Source of the DNA: DATBGO01 sp963785765
GTDB lineage: Bacteria > Actinomycetota > Actinomycetes > Streptosporangiales > Streptosporangiaceae
Reading direction: 5' to 3'
DNA: 64,000 bases
Assembly: GCA_963785765.1 (NCBI GenBank)
Contig: CAWAWM010000001.1
Span: 310,001 to 374,000, forward strand
Made by a program: the position numbers and the translations under genes. Below, in pieces: positions 9,558 through 18,902 of this stretch. Every line of letters begins with the position of its first letter. Positions within the stretch are counted from its first letter, which is position 1. The notes below the pieces were generated by a model. That model saw only the letters and a list, made by a program, of their open reading frames with translations, did no database searches and was not told where the DNA came from.

Positions 9558-10616
9558 ATGCGACGGATGCTGCTCGCGGCAGGCGTAACTGCCGCCACCC
9601 TGCTAGCCGCCGGTTGTGGTTCGTCAGGATCCTCGGGGTCGTCGGCCAGCGCCGCGGACCCGGCCAGCCCGGTCACCCTCCGGCTGGGGTTCCTGGCCAA
9701 CATCACCCATGCGTCCGCCCTGGTCGGCATTAAAGAGGGGTTCTTTCAGAAAGACCTCGGCAACGGCGTGACCCTCAAGCTGACGCCGTTCAGCAGCGGG
9801 ACCCAGGAAGGGACCGCGCTGCTGGCCGGCCAGCTGGACGCGGCCTACGTCGGCCCCAACCCGGCCATCAAGGCCTGGCAGACCTCGGGCGGCAAGCTCA
9901 TCAAGATCATCTCCGGTGCCGCGTCGGGTGGCGCCGCGCTGGTGGTCAAGCCCGGAATCACCAGCGCCGCGCAGCTCAAGGGCCAGTCCCTGGCCACGCC
10001 GTCGCTCGGCAACACCCAGGACGTGGCGCTGCGCTACTGGCTGAAGCAGCATGGCCTGCCCACCACGACCGCGGGCGGCGGCGCGCTCGCCATCAAGCCG
10101 ATCGCCCCGAACTCGGCGGCCGTCCTGGCCTTCCAGTCCAAGCAGATCGCGGGCGGCTGGGAGCCGGCCCCCTACGACACCGAGATGGAGCAGGACGGCG
10201 GGCACGTGCTGGTCAACGAGGCCAGCCTCTGGCCGAACGGCCAGTTCGTCACCACCAACCTGGTCGTGACGCAGTCCTTCCTGGCCGCGCACCCCAGCGT
10301 GGTCAACGGACTGCTCAAGGGCCAGATTCAGGCCAATGACTTCATCAACAACAACAAGTCCGCCGCCGAGCAGGCCGCCAACACCGAGCTGGCCGCGGTG
10401 AACTCGGGCAAGAACCTGAAGCCGAGCGTCATTTCCGCGGCCTTCGCGCAGATCACCTTCACCAACAACCCGATCGCCTCGTCACTGGCCACCGATGCGC
10501 AGCACGCCGTCGCGGTCGGCCTGCTCAAGCCGGTGAGCAACCTGGCCGGGCTCTACGATCTCGGCCCGCTGAACAAGCTGCTCCAGGCGGCGGGTGAGCC
10601 GCAGGTCAGCTCGTGA
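9558..10616 (+). CDS. ABC importer substrate-binding lipoprotein (SsuA/NrtA/TauA type)
   Basis: A 352-residue lipoprotein. The N-terminus RMLLAAGVTAATLLAAGCGSSG is a signal peptide with lipobox LAAGC, then a Ser/Gly-rich tether. The body begins TLRLGFLANITHASALVGIKEGFF, the usual opening of NMT1/SsuA-like periplasmic binding proteins that capture sulfonates, taurine, nitrate or thiamine precursors. ATG 9558 has AAAGGG upstream. It is first in a three-gene operon; its stop codon overlaps the GTG of the ATPase gene by four bases (GTGA). The ligand cannot be decided from sequence alone; aliphatic sulfonate is the most usual for this gene order. Confidence 0.85.
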   Translation: MRRMLLAAGVTAATLLAAGCGSSGSSGSSASAADPASPVTLRLGFLANITHASALVGIKEGFFQKDLGNGVTLKLTPFSSGTQEGTALLAGQLDAAYVGPNPAIKAWQTSGGKLIKIISGAASGGAALVVKPGITSAAQLKGQSLATPSLGNTQDVALRYWLKQHGLPTTTAGGGALAIKPIAPNSAAVLAFQSKQIAGGWEPAPYDTEMEQDGGHVLVNEASLWPNGQFVTTNLVVTQSFLAAHPSVVNGLLKGQIQANDFINNNKSAAEQAANTELAAVNSGKNLKPSVISAAFAQITFTNNPIASSLATDAQHAVAVGLLKPVSNLAGLYDLGPLNKLLQAAGEPQVSS

Positions 10617-11452
10617 GCTTGACTGACCGGCGCGCCTGGCCCCCGGACCGAGGTCCGGGGGCGGGCCTGCCCGCGACCCGCACCGCCGATCGGGGCCAGG
10701 CCGACGGCCGGGCCGCGATAAGCCTCACCCAGGTCTCTAAGGTCTACGGCAGCGGGCGCTCGGCCCTGCTGGCACTGGACAAGGTGTCGTTCACCGTGGC
10801 GCCGGGCGAGTTCGTCTGCCTGATCGGCGCGTCCGGGTGCGGTAAGAGCACCCTGCTGTCGCTGGTCGCCGGGCTGGACACGGCGACCAGCGGCGAGGTC
10901 TCCACCGGCGGCCAGCGGGTATCGCTGATGTTCCAGGAGCCCGCGCTGTTCCCGTGGCTGACCGCGGCGCGCAACGTGGAGCTTGCGCTGCGCGCCCGCG
11001 GGGTGCCGAAGGCTGAGCGCCGTCAGCGCACCGCGGAACTACTGCACACCGTCAGCCTGGACGGGTTCGGCGAGAAGCGGCCGCACCAGCTGTCCGGCGG
11101 GATGCGGCAGCGGGTGGCGATGGCCCGGGCCCTCGGCCAGGATGCTGACGTGCTGCTGATGGACGAGCCGTTCGGCGCGCTGGACGCCATGACCAGGGAC
11201 CTGCTCCATGACGAGCTCGAACGGATCTGCGCGGAGCGGACGCTGACGGTCCTGTTCGTGACGCACAACGTCAGAGAGGCAGCCAGGCTCGGCGACCGCG
11301 TGATCGTGCTGAGCAGCCGGCCCGGCCGGGTCATCGAGGAGTACCAGGTACCCAGGGAAGGGCCGCGCCGGATCGACTCGGTCGAGGTGGCCGAGATGGC
11401 GGGCCGCATCACCGACAGGCTTCGCGAGGAAATGGGCCGTCATGGCCACTGA
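10613..11452 (+). CDS. ABC importer ATPase (SsuB/TauB/NrtD type)
   Basis: A 279-residue ATPase overlapping the binding-protein gene by four bases. After about 30 variable residues it shows Walker A GASGCGKST (about 72), Q-loop LMFQEPALFPWL, signature LSGGMRQRVAMARAL (about 160), Walker B VLLMDEPFGALD (about 179) and the H-loop FVTHNVREAARLGDR. The QEPALFPWL and THNVREA segments are characteristic of the sulfonate/nitrate/taurine importer ATPases. Product acts at the inner face of the membrane with the downstream permease. Its 3' end overlaps the permease gene by 11 bases. Confidence 0.88.
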   Translation: MSLTDRRAWPPDRGPGAGLPATRTADRGQADGRAAISLTQVSKVYGSGRSALLALDKVSFTVAPGEFVCLIGASGCGKSTLLSLVAGLDTATSGEVSTGGQRVSLMFQEPALFPWLTAARNVELALRARGVPKAERRQRTAELLHTVSLDGFGEKRPHQLSGGMRQRVAMARALGQDADVLLMDEPFGALDAMTRDLLHDELERICAERTLTVLFVTHNVREAARLGDRVIVLSSRPGRVIEEYQVPREGPRRIDSVEVAEMAGRITDRLREEMGRHGH

Positions 11453-12314
11453 CCTCCAGCGCTCGATCAGCGGGCTGGACAGCCTGGAACTGAGCGCAGC
11501 ACAGGCGGACCGCGGGCCAGGCAAGTTCGCCCGCGCGGCCTGGGCGTCGCTGTGGCCCAAGCTGCTCGCGATCGCCCTGGTCCTGATCATCTGGCAGCTG
11601 GTGCACCTCACCGGCTGGAAGTCGAACGTGGTGAAGGGCCCGGCCACGGTCCTTTCCGACCTCTGGCAGCAGCTGCATCACGCGCTGCTGTGGGCCGCCA
11701 TCGGCACCACGCTGCGCCGCGCCGTCATCGGGTACTCCCTGGCGCTGGTCATCGGCTCGGTGATCGGCGTGCTCGTCGCCCGGATCCCGCCGCTGCGGGC
11801 CGCGGTCGGCTCGATCATCACCGGCCTGCAGACCATGCCGTCGATCGCCTGGTTCCCGTTCGCGATCATCCTGTTCGGCGAGACGACCCTGGCGATCCTG
11901 TTCGTCATGATCCTGGGCGCGGCGCCGTCGATCGCCAACGGGCTGATCACGGGGGTGGACTACACGCCGCCGCTGCTACTGCGGGCGGGCCGGACCATGG
12001 GGCTGCGCGGGTTCACGCTGTACAGGTACCTGATCCTGCCCGCGTCGGTCCCCGCCTACGTGGCCGGGATGAAGCAGGGCTGGGCGTTCGCCTGGCGCAG
12101 CCTGATGGCCGGCGAGCTGCTGGTGCTCATCTTCGGCCAGTCCTCGATCGGCCAGCTGCTCAGCCAGGATCAGGACACCTTCGACTTCGCCGGCGCGACC
12201 TCGATCATCATCGTGATCCTGATCATCGGGATCGTGGTTGACATGCTGTTCACCAAGCTTGACCTGGCAGTCCGGCGGCGCAGAGGCCTGCTCGACCCGT
12301 CGCTGTCCGGCTAG
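11442..12314 (+). CDS. ABC importer permease (SsuC/TauC/NrtB type)
   Basis: A 290-residue membrane protein with about six helices. After a hydrophilic N-terminus (about 30 residues), TM1 reads LLAIALVLIIWQLVHLTGW. The EAA-like cytoplasmic loop is GRTMGLRGFTLYRYLILPASVPAYVAGMKQG, which contacts the ATPase. AWRSLMAGELL and the C-terminal hydrophobic IIIVILIIGIVVDMLF match the BPD_transp_1 family members for sulfonate, nitrate and taurine uptake. The gene overlaps the ATPase gene and ends at the first copy of a 31-bp duplication. Confidence 0.88.
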   Translation: MATDLQRSISGLDSLELSAAQADRGPGKFARAAWASLWPKLLAIALVLIIWQLVHLTGWKSNVVKGPATVLSDLWQQLHHALLWAAIGTTLRRAVIGYSLALVIGSVIGVLVARIPPLRAAVGSIITGLQTMPSIAWFPFAIILFGETTLAILFVMILGAAPSIANGLITGVDYTPPLLLRAGRTMGLRGFTLYRYLILPASVPAYVAGMKQGWAFAWRSLMAGELLVLIFGQSSIGQLLSQDQDTFDFAGATSIIIVILIIGIVVDMLFTKLDLAVRRRRGLLDPSLSG

Positions 12315-12372
12315 CCGGGTAAGGCGGCGGGTTCCGAGCCGCTAGCCGGGTGCGGCGGCGGGTTCCGAGCCG
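12311..12372. repeat. 31-bp direct tandem duplication covering two convergent stop codons
   Basis: Copies 12311-12341 and 12342-12372 agree at 29 of 31 positions. The first contains the permease stop codon (TAG 12312-12314). The second begins with CTA, which is the stop codon of the convergent minus-strand gene, so both genes end inside the same duplicated segment. Confidence 0.9.
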
Positions 12373-13334
12373 CCGGACAGCGCCACGCCGAGCGGGGTTC
12401 GCTGGTGCACCAGGAACCGGCCGGTACGGGTGGTCGTGACCAGTCCCGTCGCGCGCAGCACGGCCAGGTGCTCGCTGGCGCTGCTGACCGGGATCCGGCA
12501 CCGCGCAGCTAGGCCGGTAGTGGACGCGGGCTCAGCGAGCGCGGTCAGCACCTTCGCCCTGGTCTGGCCGATCAGCCGGGCGAGGTCCCCGCTCGCCTGG
12601 GCCGGGGGCTGCCATAGGCGCGCGATGCCGCGGGCCGGATAGGTCACCGCGGGCGGGTCGAAGGCCACCGCTGCGGCGGGCCAGCCGAACACGCTAGGGA
12701 TCAGCACCAGCACCGCCCCGGCCACGTCCAGGTCTTCGCGCGCCGTGATGGCGAACCGCAGGACGCCGTCCCGCCAGGAGACCCTTGGATCGAGGTCGTT
12801 CAGCGTCACCGAGACGCCCGCGTTGGCGAGCTGCGTGGCCCGGTAGGTGATGTCTGAGTCCAGGACATCACGCAGCCGCGGCCACCACGGCTCGACCAGC
12901 GCTGACCACGCTTGCCTGAGCATGGTGGCCAGCATGTCGATGACCTCGGCCGGATGGCCGGAAAGCTCGGGCTGAGCGCGCCGCGCGGCCCGGCCCGCCT
13001 GATAGCCGTCCAGGCACCGGTCCAGCTCGGCGATGACGCGGTCAGCCGGGGTGGCCCGGACCCGCTCCAGCTCATCGTCGATCTCGGTGAACGGGCCTGA
13101 GGGCGGCGGGTTCAGGAAGTCAGGCTGGTAGCCGCGGATGGCCAGCACCGCGAGCAGCGGCTCGATGCCGAGCTCAGGCAGCCGTCCGCGGACCTGCCGC
13201 TGCCAGGGCAGGTGGTAGCCCTCGCGGCCCGGCATCACCAGCGACCTGAGCGCGCTAGCCGTCTCGCCCAGCGGCGAGACCGCGAATCTGCATTGCAGCA
13301 GGTCCTCGGCCCGGAAGCGGAAGGTGATGCCCAC
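12342..13334 (-). CDS. ArsR-type HTH regulator with N-terminal DUF5937-like domain
   Basis: I prefer GTG 13334 as start (330 residues), since GITFRFRAEDLLQCRFAVSPL is the conserved beginning of DUF5937-type proteins; a longer frame begins at ATG 13394. The C-terminal third contains a winged HTH: LTALAEPASTTGLAARCRIPVSSASEHLAVLRATGLVTTTRTGRFLVHQRT, with SSASEHLAVLRATGLV as the recognition helix region. The protein is probably a repressor or activator acting on a neighbouring promoter. It is divergent from the MFS gene at 13404, with about 70 bases between them, so that transporter is the most likely target. The ligand is unknown. Confidence 0.78.
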   Translation of the reverse strand: MGITFRFRAEDLLQCRFAVSPLGETASALRSLVMPGREGYHLPWQRQVRGRLPELGIEPLLAVLAIRGYQPDFLNPPPSGPFTEIDDELERVRATPADRVIAELDRCLDGYQAGRAARRAQPELSGHPAEVIDMLATMLRQAWSALVEPWWPRLRDVLDSDITYRATQLANAGVSVTLNDLDPRVSWRDGVLRFAITAREDLDVAGAVLVLIPSVFGWPAAAVAFDPPAVTYPARGIARLWQPPAQASGDLARLIGQTRAKVLTALAEPASTTGLAARCRIPVSSASEHLAVLRATGLVTTTRTGRFLVHQRTPLGVALSGGSEPAAAPG

Positions 13335-13403
13335 GACAGACCGTCCAGTTCGGTCAGAACCGAAATAACTGTGCCAGCCTACCGGCCGGGCCAAGCTGGG
13401 TAT

Positions 13404-14845
13404 ATGGGCGGGAATGGGGCTGACAGGCGGCCCGGGCTGCTCCGCGAGGCGCCGCGGTTCCGCTATCTGTGGCTGAGCCGGACGATCTCCGCGACCGGCG
13501 TCGGCGCCAGCCGGGTGGCCCTGGTGCTGCTGGCCACGCCGGCCGGCCCGGGGGCGGTCAGCCTGGTGCTGCTGGCCAGCACGCTGCCGCAGCTGCTCGG
13601 CCCGGTAGCGGGCGCGATAGCCGACCGGGTGGACCAGCGCAGGCTGCTGGCCGGGTGCGAGACCGGCCAGGGCATGATCTTCGCGGTGATCGCCATCACC
13701 AGGCCAGCGGTCCCGCTGCTACTGCCGCTGGTCGCGGCGGCCGGGCTCGGTGCCACCCTGTTCTCACCGGCCGGCAAGAGCAGCGTGCCCAGGCTGGTGC
13801 CCGCCGACCGGCTGCCCCGGGCCAACGCGCTGATCGGAGCGGCCTTCAATCTGCAGATCCTGGCCGGTCCCGCGGTGGGCGGCCTGCTGGTCGGCCTGGC
13901 CGGGCCATCGGCCGCGTTTGGCGCCACAGCCGGCTCCTTCTTCGCCTCCGCGCTGCTGCTGAGCCGGTAGGCCCGCTGCCGCCCGCGATGGCCGGGCTGG
14001 CCGGCGCCGAGCCGACTGGTGCCGAGCCGACTGGTGCCGAGTCGAGTGCTGCCGAGGCGACGGGTCACGAGGCCGCCGGTCACGAGGCGGCGGGTCACGA
14101 GGCGGCCGGTCACGAGGCGGCGGGTCACGAGGCGGCCGGTCAAGCGGCGCCCGGCGGCCCGATGGCCGGCAGCCTGATGTCGCAGACCTGGGCCGGGCTC
14201 CGCTACGTCGGCAGATCCCCCGTGCCGCGGGCGCTGGTCCTCGCGACGGTCCTGTTCGTGTCGTTCGCCTCGATGGACAACGTGGCCCTGGTCTTCCTGG
14301 TCGAGCGCAGCCTGCGCGGCTCCCCGGTGGAGTACGGCCTCACGGTTGCCGCGTACGGGGCCGGCATGCTCGGCGCCTCGCTGGCCCTGGCGATACTGGC
14401 GGAACGGCGGACCGCCCGGTTCTGGCTGACCGCTGGATTCGCCACCGGGACGGTAGGCACGATCGGCACCGGCCTGGCCGCATCGATCGGCCTGGCCGCC
14501 CTGGCGCAGGCCGTGGCCGGGGCCGGGAACACCGCGGACCTGGTCGGCACCGACACGCTCATCCAGCAGGTGGTGCCGCGCCCGCTGCTCGGCCGGGTGT
14601 TCGGGGCCGTCGCCACCGCCGCCCAGGCCGGCGCGGGGATCGCCTACGCGGCGGCCGGGCCCGTGGTTGCCCTGACCGGCCCCAGGATCACGTTCTTCAT
14701 CGCGGGCGCCGGCATGCTGGCCGGCCTCCTGGTGCTGATGCCCGCGCTGCGCGCGGCCAGCGGGCGGGCCGTGGACCGGGCCGCGCCGCGCGGAGCCGAT
14801 CCCGCTGCCCGTCCTGGCGGCCCCGCTCCGGCGGCCCGGCGGTGA
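13404..14845 (+). pseudogene. MFS transporter gene interrupted by a frame break and carrying a minisatellite linker
   Basis: The N-terminal half (ATG 13404 to TAG 13968-13970) reads as six membrane helices of a major facilitator: FRYLWLSRTISATGVGASRVAL at the start and GATLFSPAGKSSVPRLVPADRLPRANAL between helices. The C-terminal half continues one frame back (shift of minus one) from about 13968 to 14845, with the remaining helices such as GLTVAAYGAGMLGASLALAIL. The two halves together make a normal-length transporter of about 480 residues. The break sits at the end of helix 6, just before a linker made of nine 15-bp repeats. It may be a true pseudogene, a sequencing error or recoding; I cannot tell. 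It is divergent from the ArsR/DUF5937 regulator. Confidence 0.75.
14006..14140 (+). repeat. nine 15-bp minisatellite units coding for the MFS central loop
   Basis: Units start at 14006 and run without gaps to 14140. The first four encode AEPTG, AEPTG, AESSA and AEATG; the last five encode HEAAG repeats with alternating synonymous third bases. The length stays a multiple of three, so copy number change would alter loop length without breaking the frame. Confidence 0.92.
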
Positions 14846-14975
14846 TCCGCTCGGCGCGGGCATAGACGTTCATGGAGCTGCCGCGCAGGAACCCGACCAG
14901 GGTCAGGCCCGCGGGCCCGGCGAGATCCGCAGTGCCTGGCGCCTGGCCGTGCTGCCGGTCATCGCCGCAGCGCGC

Positions 14976-16334
14976 TCATCCGGCGGGGCCGCCGGCTGGC
15001 TCCGCGCCCCCCGGGCCACCAGCGCTCCGGCCGCTCCGGCCGTTGCGCCAGGCGCACGCCGCGGCGGCCACCAGGGCGGCGAATATCACGAGTCCGGCCA
15101 GGATGAACAGGTTCCAGCTGATCAGCTGGAGCCCGTGCAGGTGGAAGATCTCACTCTTCGGGTGCCGGCCAGCGAAGAAGCCGACCAGCCCGTGCGGGAC
15201 CAGCGCGTGCGGCCCGCTCCACTGCGCAGGCCAGTCAGCGAACAGCACCATCATGGCCCCGGTCAGGCCCCAGAATGCCCAGCGCCAGCCGCCCCTGGCC
15301 CGGACCGCCGCGTCGACCAGGATGGCCAGCACCGGCACGATCCACACCCAGTGGTTGTCCCAGCTGATCGGCGAGATCAGCACGCCGGTCACCCCGCAGG
15401 TGACCCAGCCGGCGGTGGGCCGCCCGGCGCGGGTCAGCAGCGCGGCGGCGATCAGGCCCAGGACCGCGACGAGGGCAGCCAGGCTGAGGAACAGCGGCGT
15501 GACGCTGCCCGCGCCGGCCGGGGTGCGGGTGAGCAGCGCCAGCAGCGACTGGTTCAGCAGGGAGCCGAGGCCCACATTCGAGAAATTGCCCGCGTGCAGG
15601 AAGTATCCGGTCAGCCACCACTTCACCGAGTCGTGGGGCAGCACGATGAAGCCGATCACCACGGTCACCGCGAAGGTGACCGTGGCCACCACCGCCTGGC
15701 GGATCTTCCCGGCCAGGATCAGATACGGGATGAAGATCAGCGGCACCAGCTTGATCCCGGCGGCCAGGCCGACGCCGACGCCCTTCCAGCGCCGCTCGTC
15801 GGGCTGGCAGAGATCCCAGGCGATCAGCGCCATCAGGATTAGCTCAATCTGGCCGACCTGGACCGAGCGGAGCACCGGCTCGGTCCACAGCGCCGCCGCC
15901 GACACCGCCAGGAACGCCACCGAGCGGTCCCGGCCGCGCCAGCCGAGCTGGCCGAAGGCGAACCAGACGGTGGCGGCCATCGCGGCCAGGCTGACCACCG
16001 TCATCAGCCACTTCAGCACCGCCCAGGGCAGCAGCGAGCCGGCGGCGAAGCCGAGCGCCGCGAACGGCGTGTAGAGGTACTTCACGCCCGGCAGGAACTG
16101 CCAGGTGTACAGCGTCTCCGGGGCATGCCGGGTGATCAGCCCCGCGTGGTTGTAGATGTTGAGGTCAAACCAGCCCAGGGTCATGCGGATGGGATGGACC
16201 GCGACATCCACCACATAAGCGGCAATCGCGAGGCAGAACGCCGCGCCGGCCAGAACGAGGGCCCGGCGGCTGGACCGGCTGTCCCCGGGCCGCGCGCTGA
16301 CCGGACTAGCCAGCTCCGGTTCTGCCTGTACCAT
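14976..16334 (-). CDS. GT87-type polyprenol-dependent glycosyltransferase (membrane)
   Basis: A polytopic membrane protein of about 452 residues. I chose ATG 16334 because GGAAGGA lies just upstream; the longer frame reaches 16385. The family (DUF2029/GT87, PimE-like) uses polyprenyl-phosphate mannose or similar donors outside the membrane. Visible landmarks: WFDLNIYNHAGL in the first loop with the acidic residue expected for catalysis, a later WTEPVLRSVQVGQIELILMAL segment, WDLCQPDERRWKGVGVGLAAGIKLVPLIF, and SWDNHWVWIVPV in a C-terminal helix. It is 80 bases downstream of a clear paralogue with the same motifs, so the pair arose by duplication. The acceptor (phosphoinositide mannoside, glycolipid or polysaccharide) is unknown. 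Confidence 0.82.
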   Translation of the reverse strand: MVQAEPELASPVSARPGDSRSSRRALVLAGAAFCLAIAAYVVDVAVHPIRMTLGWFDLNIYNHAGLITRHAPETLYTWQFLPGVKYLYTPFAALGFAAGSLLPWAVLKWLMTVVSLAAMAATVWFAFGQLGWRGRDRSVAFLAVSAAALWTEPVLRSVQVGQIELILMALIAWDLCQPDERRWKGVGVGLAAGIKLVPLIFIPYLILAGKIRQAVVATVTFAVTVVIGFIVLPHDSVKWWLTGYFLHAGNFSNVGLGSLLNQSLLALLTRTPAGAGSVTPLFLSLAALVAVLGLIAAALLTRAGRPTAGWVTCGVTGVLISPISWDNHWVWIVPVLAILVDAAVRARGGWRWAFWGLTGAMMVLFADWPAQWSGPHALVPHGLVGFFAGRHPKSEIFHLHGLQLISWNLFILAGLVIFAALVAAAACAWRNGRSGRSAGGPGGAEPAGGPAG

Positions 16335-16414
16335 CGGCGTCCTTCCCGGCCATCGAGGTGCCGAGTTCCCTGAGCGCTTCCGCACGGCGCTGCCAACGGC
16401 ACACAGGATATGAG

Positions 16415-17803
16415 TTATTGGCCGGCCACGGGCATTTTGGCGGCCAGCCGCCGGCCCGCCAGCCGTCCCGCGGTCAGGCGGCCCGCCGCGGCCAGCGCGA
16501 CCGCGAACATTACCAGGCCGCCGACTACGAAGAGGTTCCAGGTGATCAGCTGGATCCCGTGCAGATGGTAGATCTCGTGCACCGGGTGCGCGCCGACGAA
16601 GAACCCGAGCAGGCCGTCGGGAACCAGGGCCAGCGGTCCCGTCCAGTGATCCGGCCAGCCGCCGTAGAGCGCGGCCACCGCGCCGAGCAGGGCCCAGTAC
16701 ACCCAGCGGCCGGCACCCCGGTCAGTACCGCGGTCAGTACCGCGGGCCGTACCGCTGGCGGGCATCGCGCGGCCGGCCATCAGGACCAGCACCGGCACGA
16801 TCCACACCCAGTGGTGATCCCAGCTGACCGGTGAGACCAGCAGCCCGGTCAGCGCACAGGTGATCCAGCCCTCGACCGGGCGGCCGCTGCGGTCCAGCAG
16901 CGCGGCCGCGACCAGGCCCGCGACGGTGACCAGCGCCGCCACCGCCAGCCAGACCGGCGTGGCGGCCCGCATACTGCCCATGGCGCGGGTGATGACGGCC
17001 AGCAGGGACTGGTTCACCAGCGATCCGACGTCACCCACGTTGCCCGGGTGCAGGAAATACCCGGACAGCCACCACTTCTCCGAAGGCCGCGGCAGCAGGG
17101 CGAACCCGGCCACCACGGTGGCACCGAACGCCGCGGCGGCCACCGCCGCCTGGCGGCGCTTGCCGGCCAGGATCAGGTACGGGATGAAGATCAGCGGCAC
17201 CAGCTTGATCCCGGCCGCCAGCCCGACACCTGCCCCCTTCCAGCGCCGCTCGTCAGGCTGGCAGAGATCCCACACCACCAGCGCCATCAGCACCAGCTCG
17301 ATCTGGCCGAGCTGCAGCGCCCGCAGCACCGGCTCGGTCCACAGGGCCAGGGCGGCGATGGCGAGCGCGCCGGTCAGCCGGCGCCGGCCCGGCCAGCCCA
17401 GGGCGCCGAACGTCAGCCAGCCGGTGACGGCGAGAGCCGCCAGGCTGGCCGCCGTCATCAGCCAGTGCAGCATGCTGAGCGGCAGCAGCGAGCCTGCGGC
17501 GAATGCCATCGCGGCGAACGGCGTGTAGGTGAACTTGATGCCAGGGCGCAGCTGCCAGCTGTACAGCGTGGCCGGGTCATGCCTGGCGATCAGGCCGGCG
17601 TGGTTGTAGACACCGAGGTCGTACCAGTTCAGCAGCAGGCCCCGCGAATGCAGCGCGGTATCGGCTACATAGGCCGCCAGCGAGATCAGGGCAGCGGCCA
17701 CCGCGAGCGCCAGGGACGGTCCGGTCGCGCCCGGGGGGGAACGCAGCTGCGTTAAGGAGTGGTCTGACCGGGCTTGCGCAGGCTGCCCTGCTCGTGCCCC
17801 CAT
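16415..17803 (-). CDS. GT87-type polyprenol-dependent glycosyltransferase (paralogue)
   Basis: A 462-residue membrane protein closely related to the downstream gene at 14976-16334. Shared blocks are NWYDLGVYNHAGLIARH, LWTEPVLRALQLGQIELVLMAL, DLCQPDERRWKGAGVGLAAG and SWDHHWVWIVPV. A short, hydrophilic ARGTDRGTDRGAGR insertion, coded by a small direct repeat (TCAGTACCGCGG near 16730-16741), separates the last helices and is absent from the paralogue. Both genes run in the same direction and could be cotranscribed, this one first. Tandem paralogues usually mean two linked steps of glycan extension or a specificity change; which applies is not visible. Confidence 0.8.
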   Translation of the reverse strand: MGARAGQPAQARSDHSLTQLRSPPGATGPSLALAVAAALISLAAYVADTALHSRGLLLNWYDLGVYNHAGLIARHDPATLYSWQLRPGIKFTYTPFAAMAFAAGSLLPLSMLHWLMTAASLAALAVTGWLTFGALGWPGRRRLTGALAIAALALWTEPVLRALQLGQIELVLMALVVWDLCQPDERRWKGAGVGLAAGIKLVPLIFIPYLILAGKRRQAAVAAAAFGATVVAGFALLPRPSEKWWLSGYFLHPGNVGDVGSLVNQSLLAVITRAMGSMRAATPVWLAVAALVTVAGLVAAALLDRSGRPVEGWITCALTGLLVSPVSWDHHWVWIVPVLVLMAGRAMPASGTARGTDRGTDRGAGRWVYWALLGAVAALYGGWPDHWTGPLALVPDGLLGFFVGAHPVHEIYHLHGIQLITWNLFVVGGLVMFAVALAAAGRLTAGRLAGRRLAAKMPVAGQ

Positions 17804-17915
17804 GATAGGAGTCCCTCCGTCGGGCGGCCCGACGCGGGCCCGGGCGCTGACATGACGCTGTTACCGGCCAGGATAGGGTCCGCGGGCCGCCGGCGCGCGA
17901 CGCCGGGGGAGCGTC

Positions 17916-18902
17916 TCACCTGACCGTCAGCACCGTGCCCCCCGCGGGCACCAGCTCGCCGATGACAGGAGCGCCGGGCAGCTCTCCGGCCACCAGCAGG
18001 CCCCCGGAAGTCTGCGCGTCGGCCAGCAGGAGCAGCTCCGCCTCGTCCAGGCCGCCGAAGTCGGCATGCGGTCGGACCCAGTCCAGGTTCCGCCTGCTGC
18101 CGCCCGGCAGGTAGCCGGCGCCCAGCGCGGACCTGGCCTCGGCCAGCACCGGCACCGCCGCGTGATCGATGACGGCGCTTACCCCGCTCGCCCTGGCCAG
18201 CTTGAACAGGTGGCCGAGCAGCCCGAATCCGGTGACGTCCGTAGCGCAACGCAGCCCGGCGGCCAGTGCCGCACGGCTGGCCTCGGCATTCAGCGTGGTC
18301 ATCACGTCAACCGCCGCCTGGCTCACCTCGCCAGTGGCCTTGTGCCACGCGTTGAGCACGCCGATGCCGATCGGCTTGGTCAGGCTGAGCGGGAGGCCGG
18401 CCACGCCCGCGTCGATCCGCAGCAGCCGGCCCGGATCCGCGAGTCCGGTCACCGCCATGCCGTACTTGGGCTCCGGGTCATCGATACTGTGCCCGCCCGC
18501 CACATGGCAGCCTGCCCCCCGCGCTACCTCGAGGCCGCCCCGCAGTACCTCGGCGGCCAGGTCGATCGGCAGCGTGTCCCGCGGCCAGCCCAGCAGGTTG
18601 AGGGCGACGAGCGGCTCACCGCCCACCGCGTACACGTCGGACAGGGCGTTGGCCGCCGCGATCCGCCCGAAGGTGTAGGCGTCGTCGACGACCGGGGTGA
18701 AGAAGTCGACGGTCGCGACGACGGCCCGGTCCGCGCTGATCCGGATCACGGCCGCGTCATCGCCGTTCTCGACCCCGATGATCAGGTCTGCGTCGGGCTC
18801 ATCAGGAATAAGCCTCGCCACGGCCTCTTCGAGCTCGCCGGGAGGGATCTTGCAAGCGCAGCCGCCACCGTGGGCGTACTGGGTCAACCGGACCTTCGTC
18901 AT
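17916..18902 (-). CDS. selD: selenide, water dikinase (selenophosphate synthase)
   Basis: A 328-residue SelD. It makes selenophosphate from selenide and ATP, the selenium donor for selenocysteine. ATG 18902 gives the classical beginning RLTQYAHGGGCACKIPPGEL; the catalytic position in GGGCACK is cysteine (TGC), with the conserved lysine two residues on, so this SelD is itself not a selenoprotein. ENGDDAAVIRI is the Mg/ATP-binding strand, DFFTPVVDDAYTFGRIAAANALSDVYAVGG is the AIRS-type core, and DVTGFGLLGHL and LLLADAQTSGGLL are late signatures. It is divergent from an acyl-CoA ligase; tRNA-Sec lies 2 kb away and selA/selB about 16 kb away. Confidence 0.95.
   Translation of the reverse strand: MTKVRLTQYAHGGGCACKIPPGELEEAVARLIPDEPDADLIIGVENGDDAAVIRISADRAVVATVDFFTPVVDDAYTFGRIAAANALSDVYAVGGEPLVALNLLGWPRDTLPIDLAAEVLRGGLEVARGAGCHVAGGHSIDDPEPKYGMAVTGLADPGRLLRIDAGVAGLPLSLTKPIGIGVLNAWHKATGEVSQAAVDVMTTLNAEASRAALAAGLRCATDVTGFGLLGHLFKLARASGVSAVIDHAAVPVLAEARSALGAGYLPGGSRRNLDWVRPHADFGGLDEAELLLLADAQTSGGLLVAGELPGAPVIGELVPAGGTVLTVR

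Noticed and set aside
14006..14140. CRISPR-like array
   Set aside because: Units are 15 bp, contiguous without spacers and in frame with a protein; it is a coding minisatellite.
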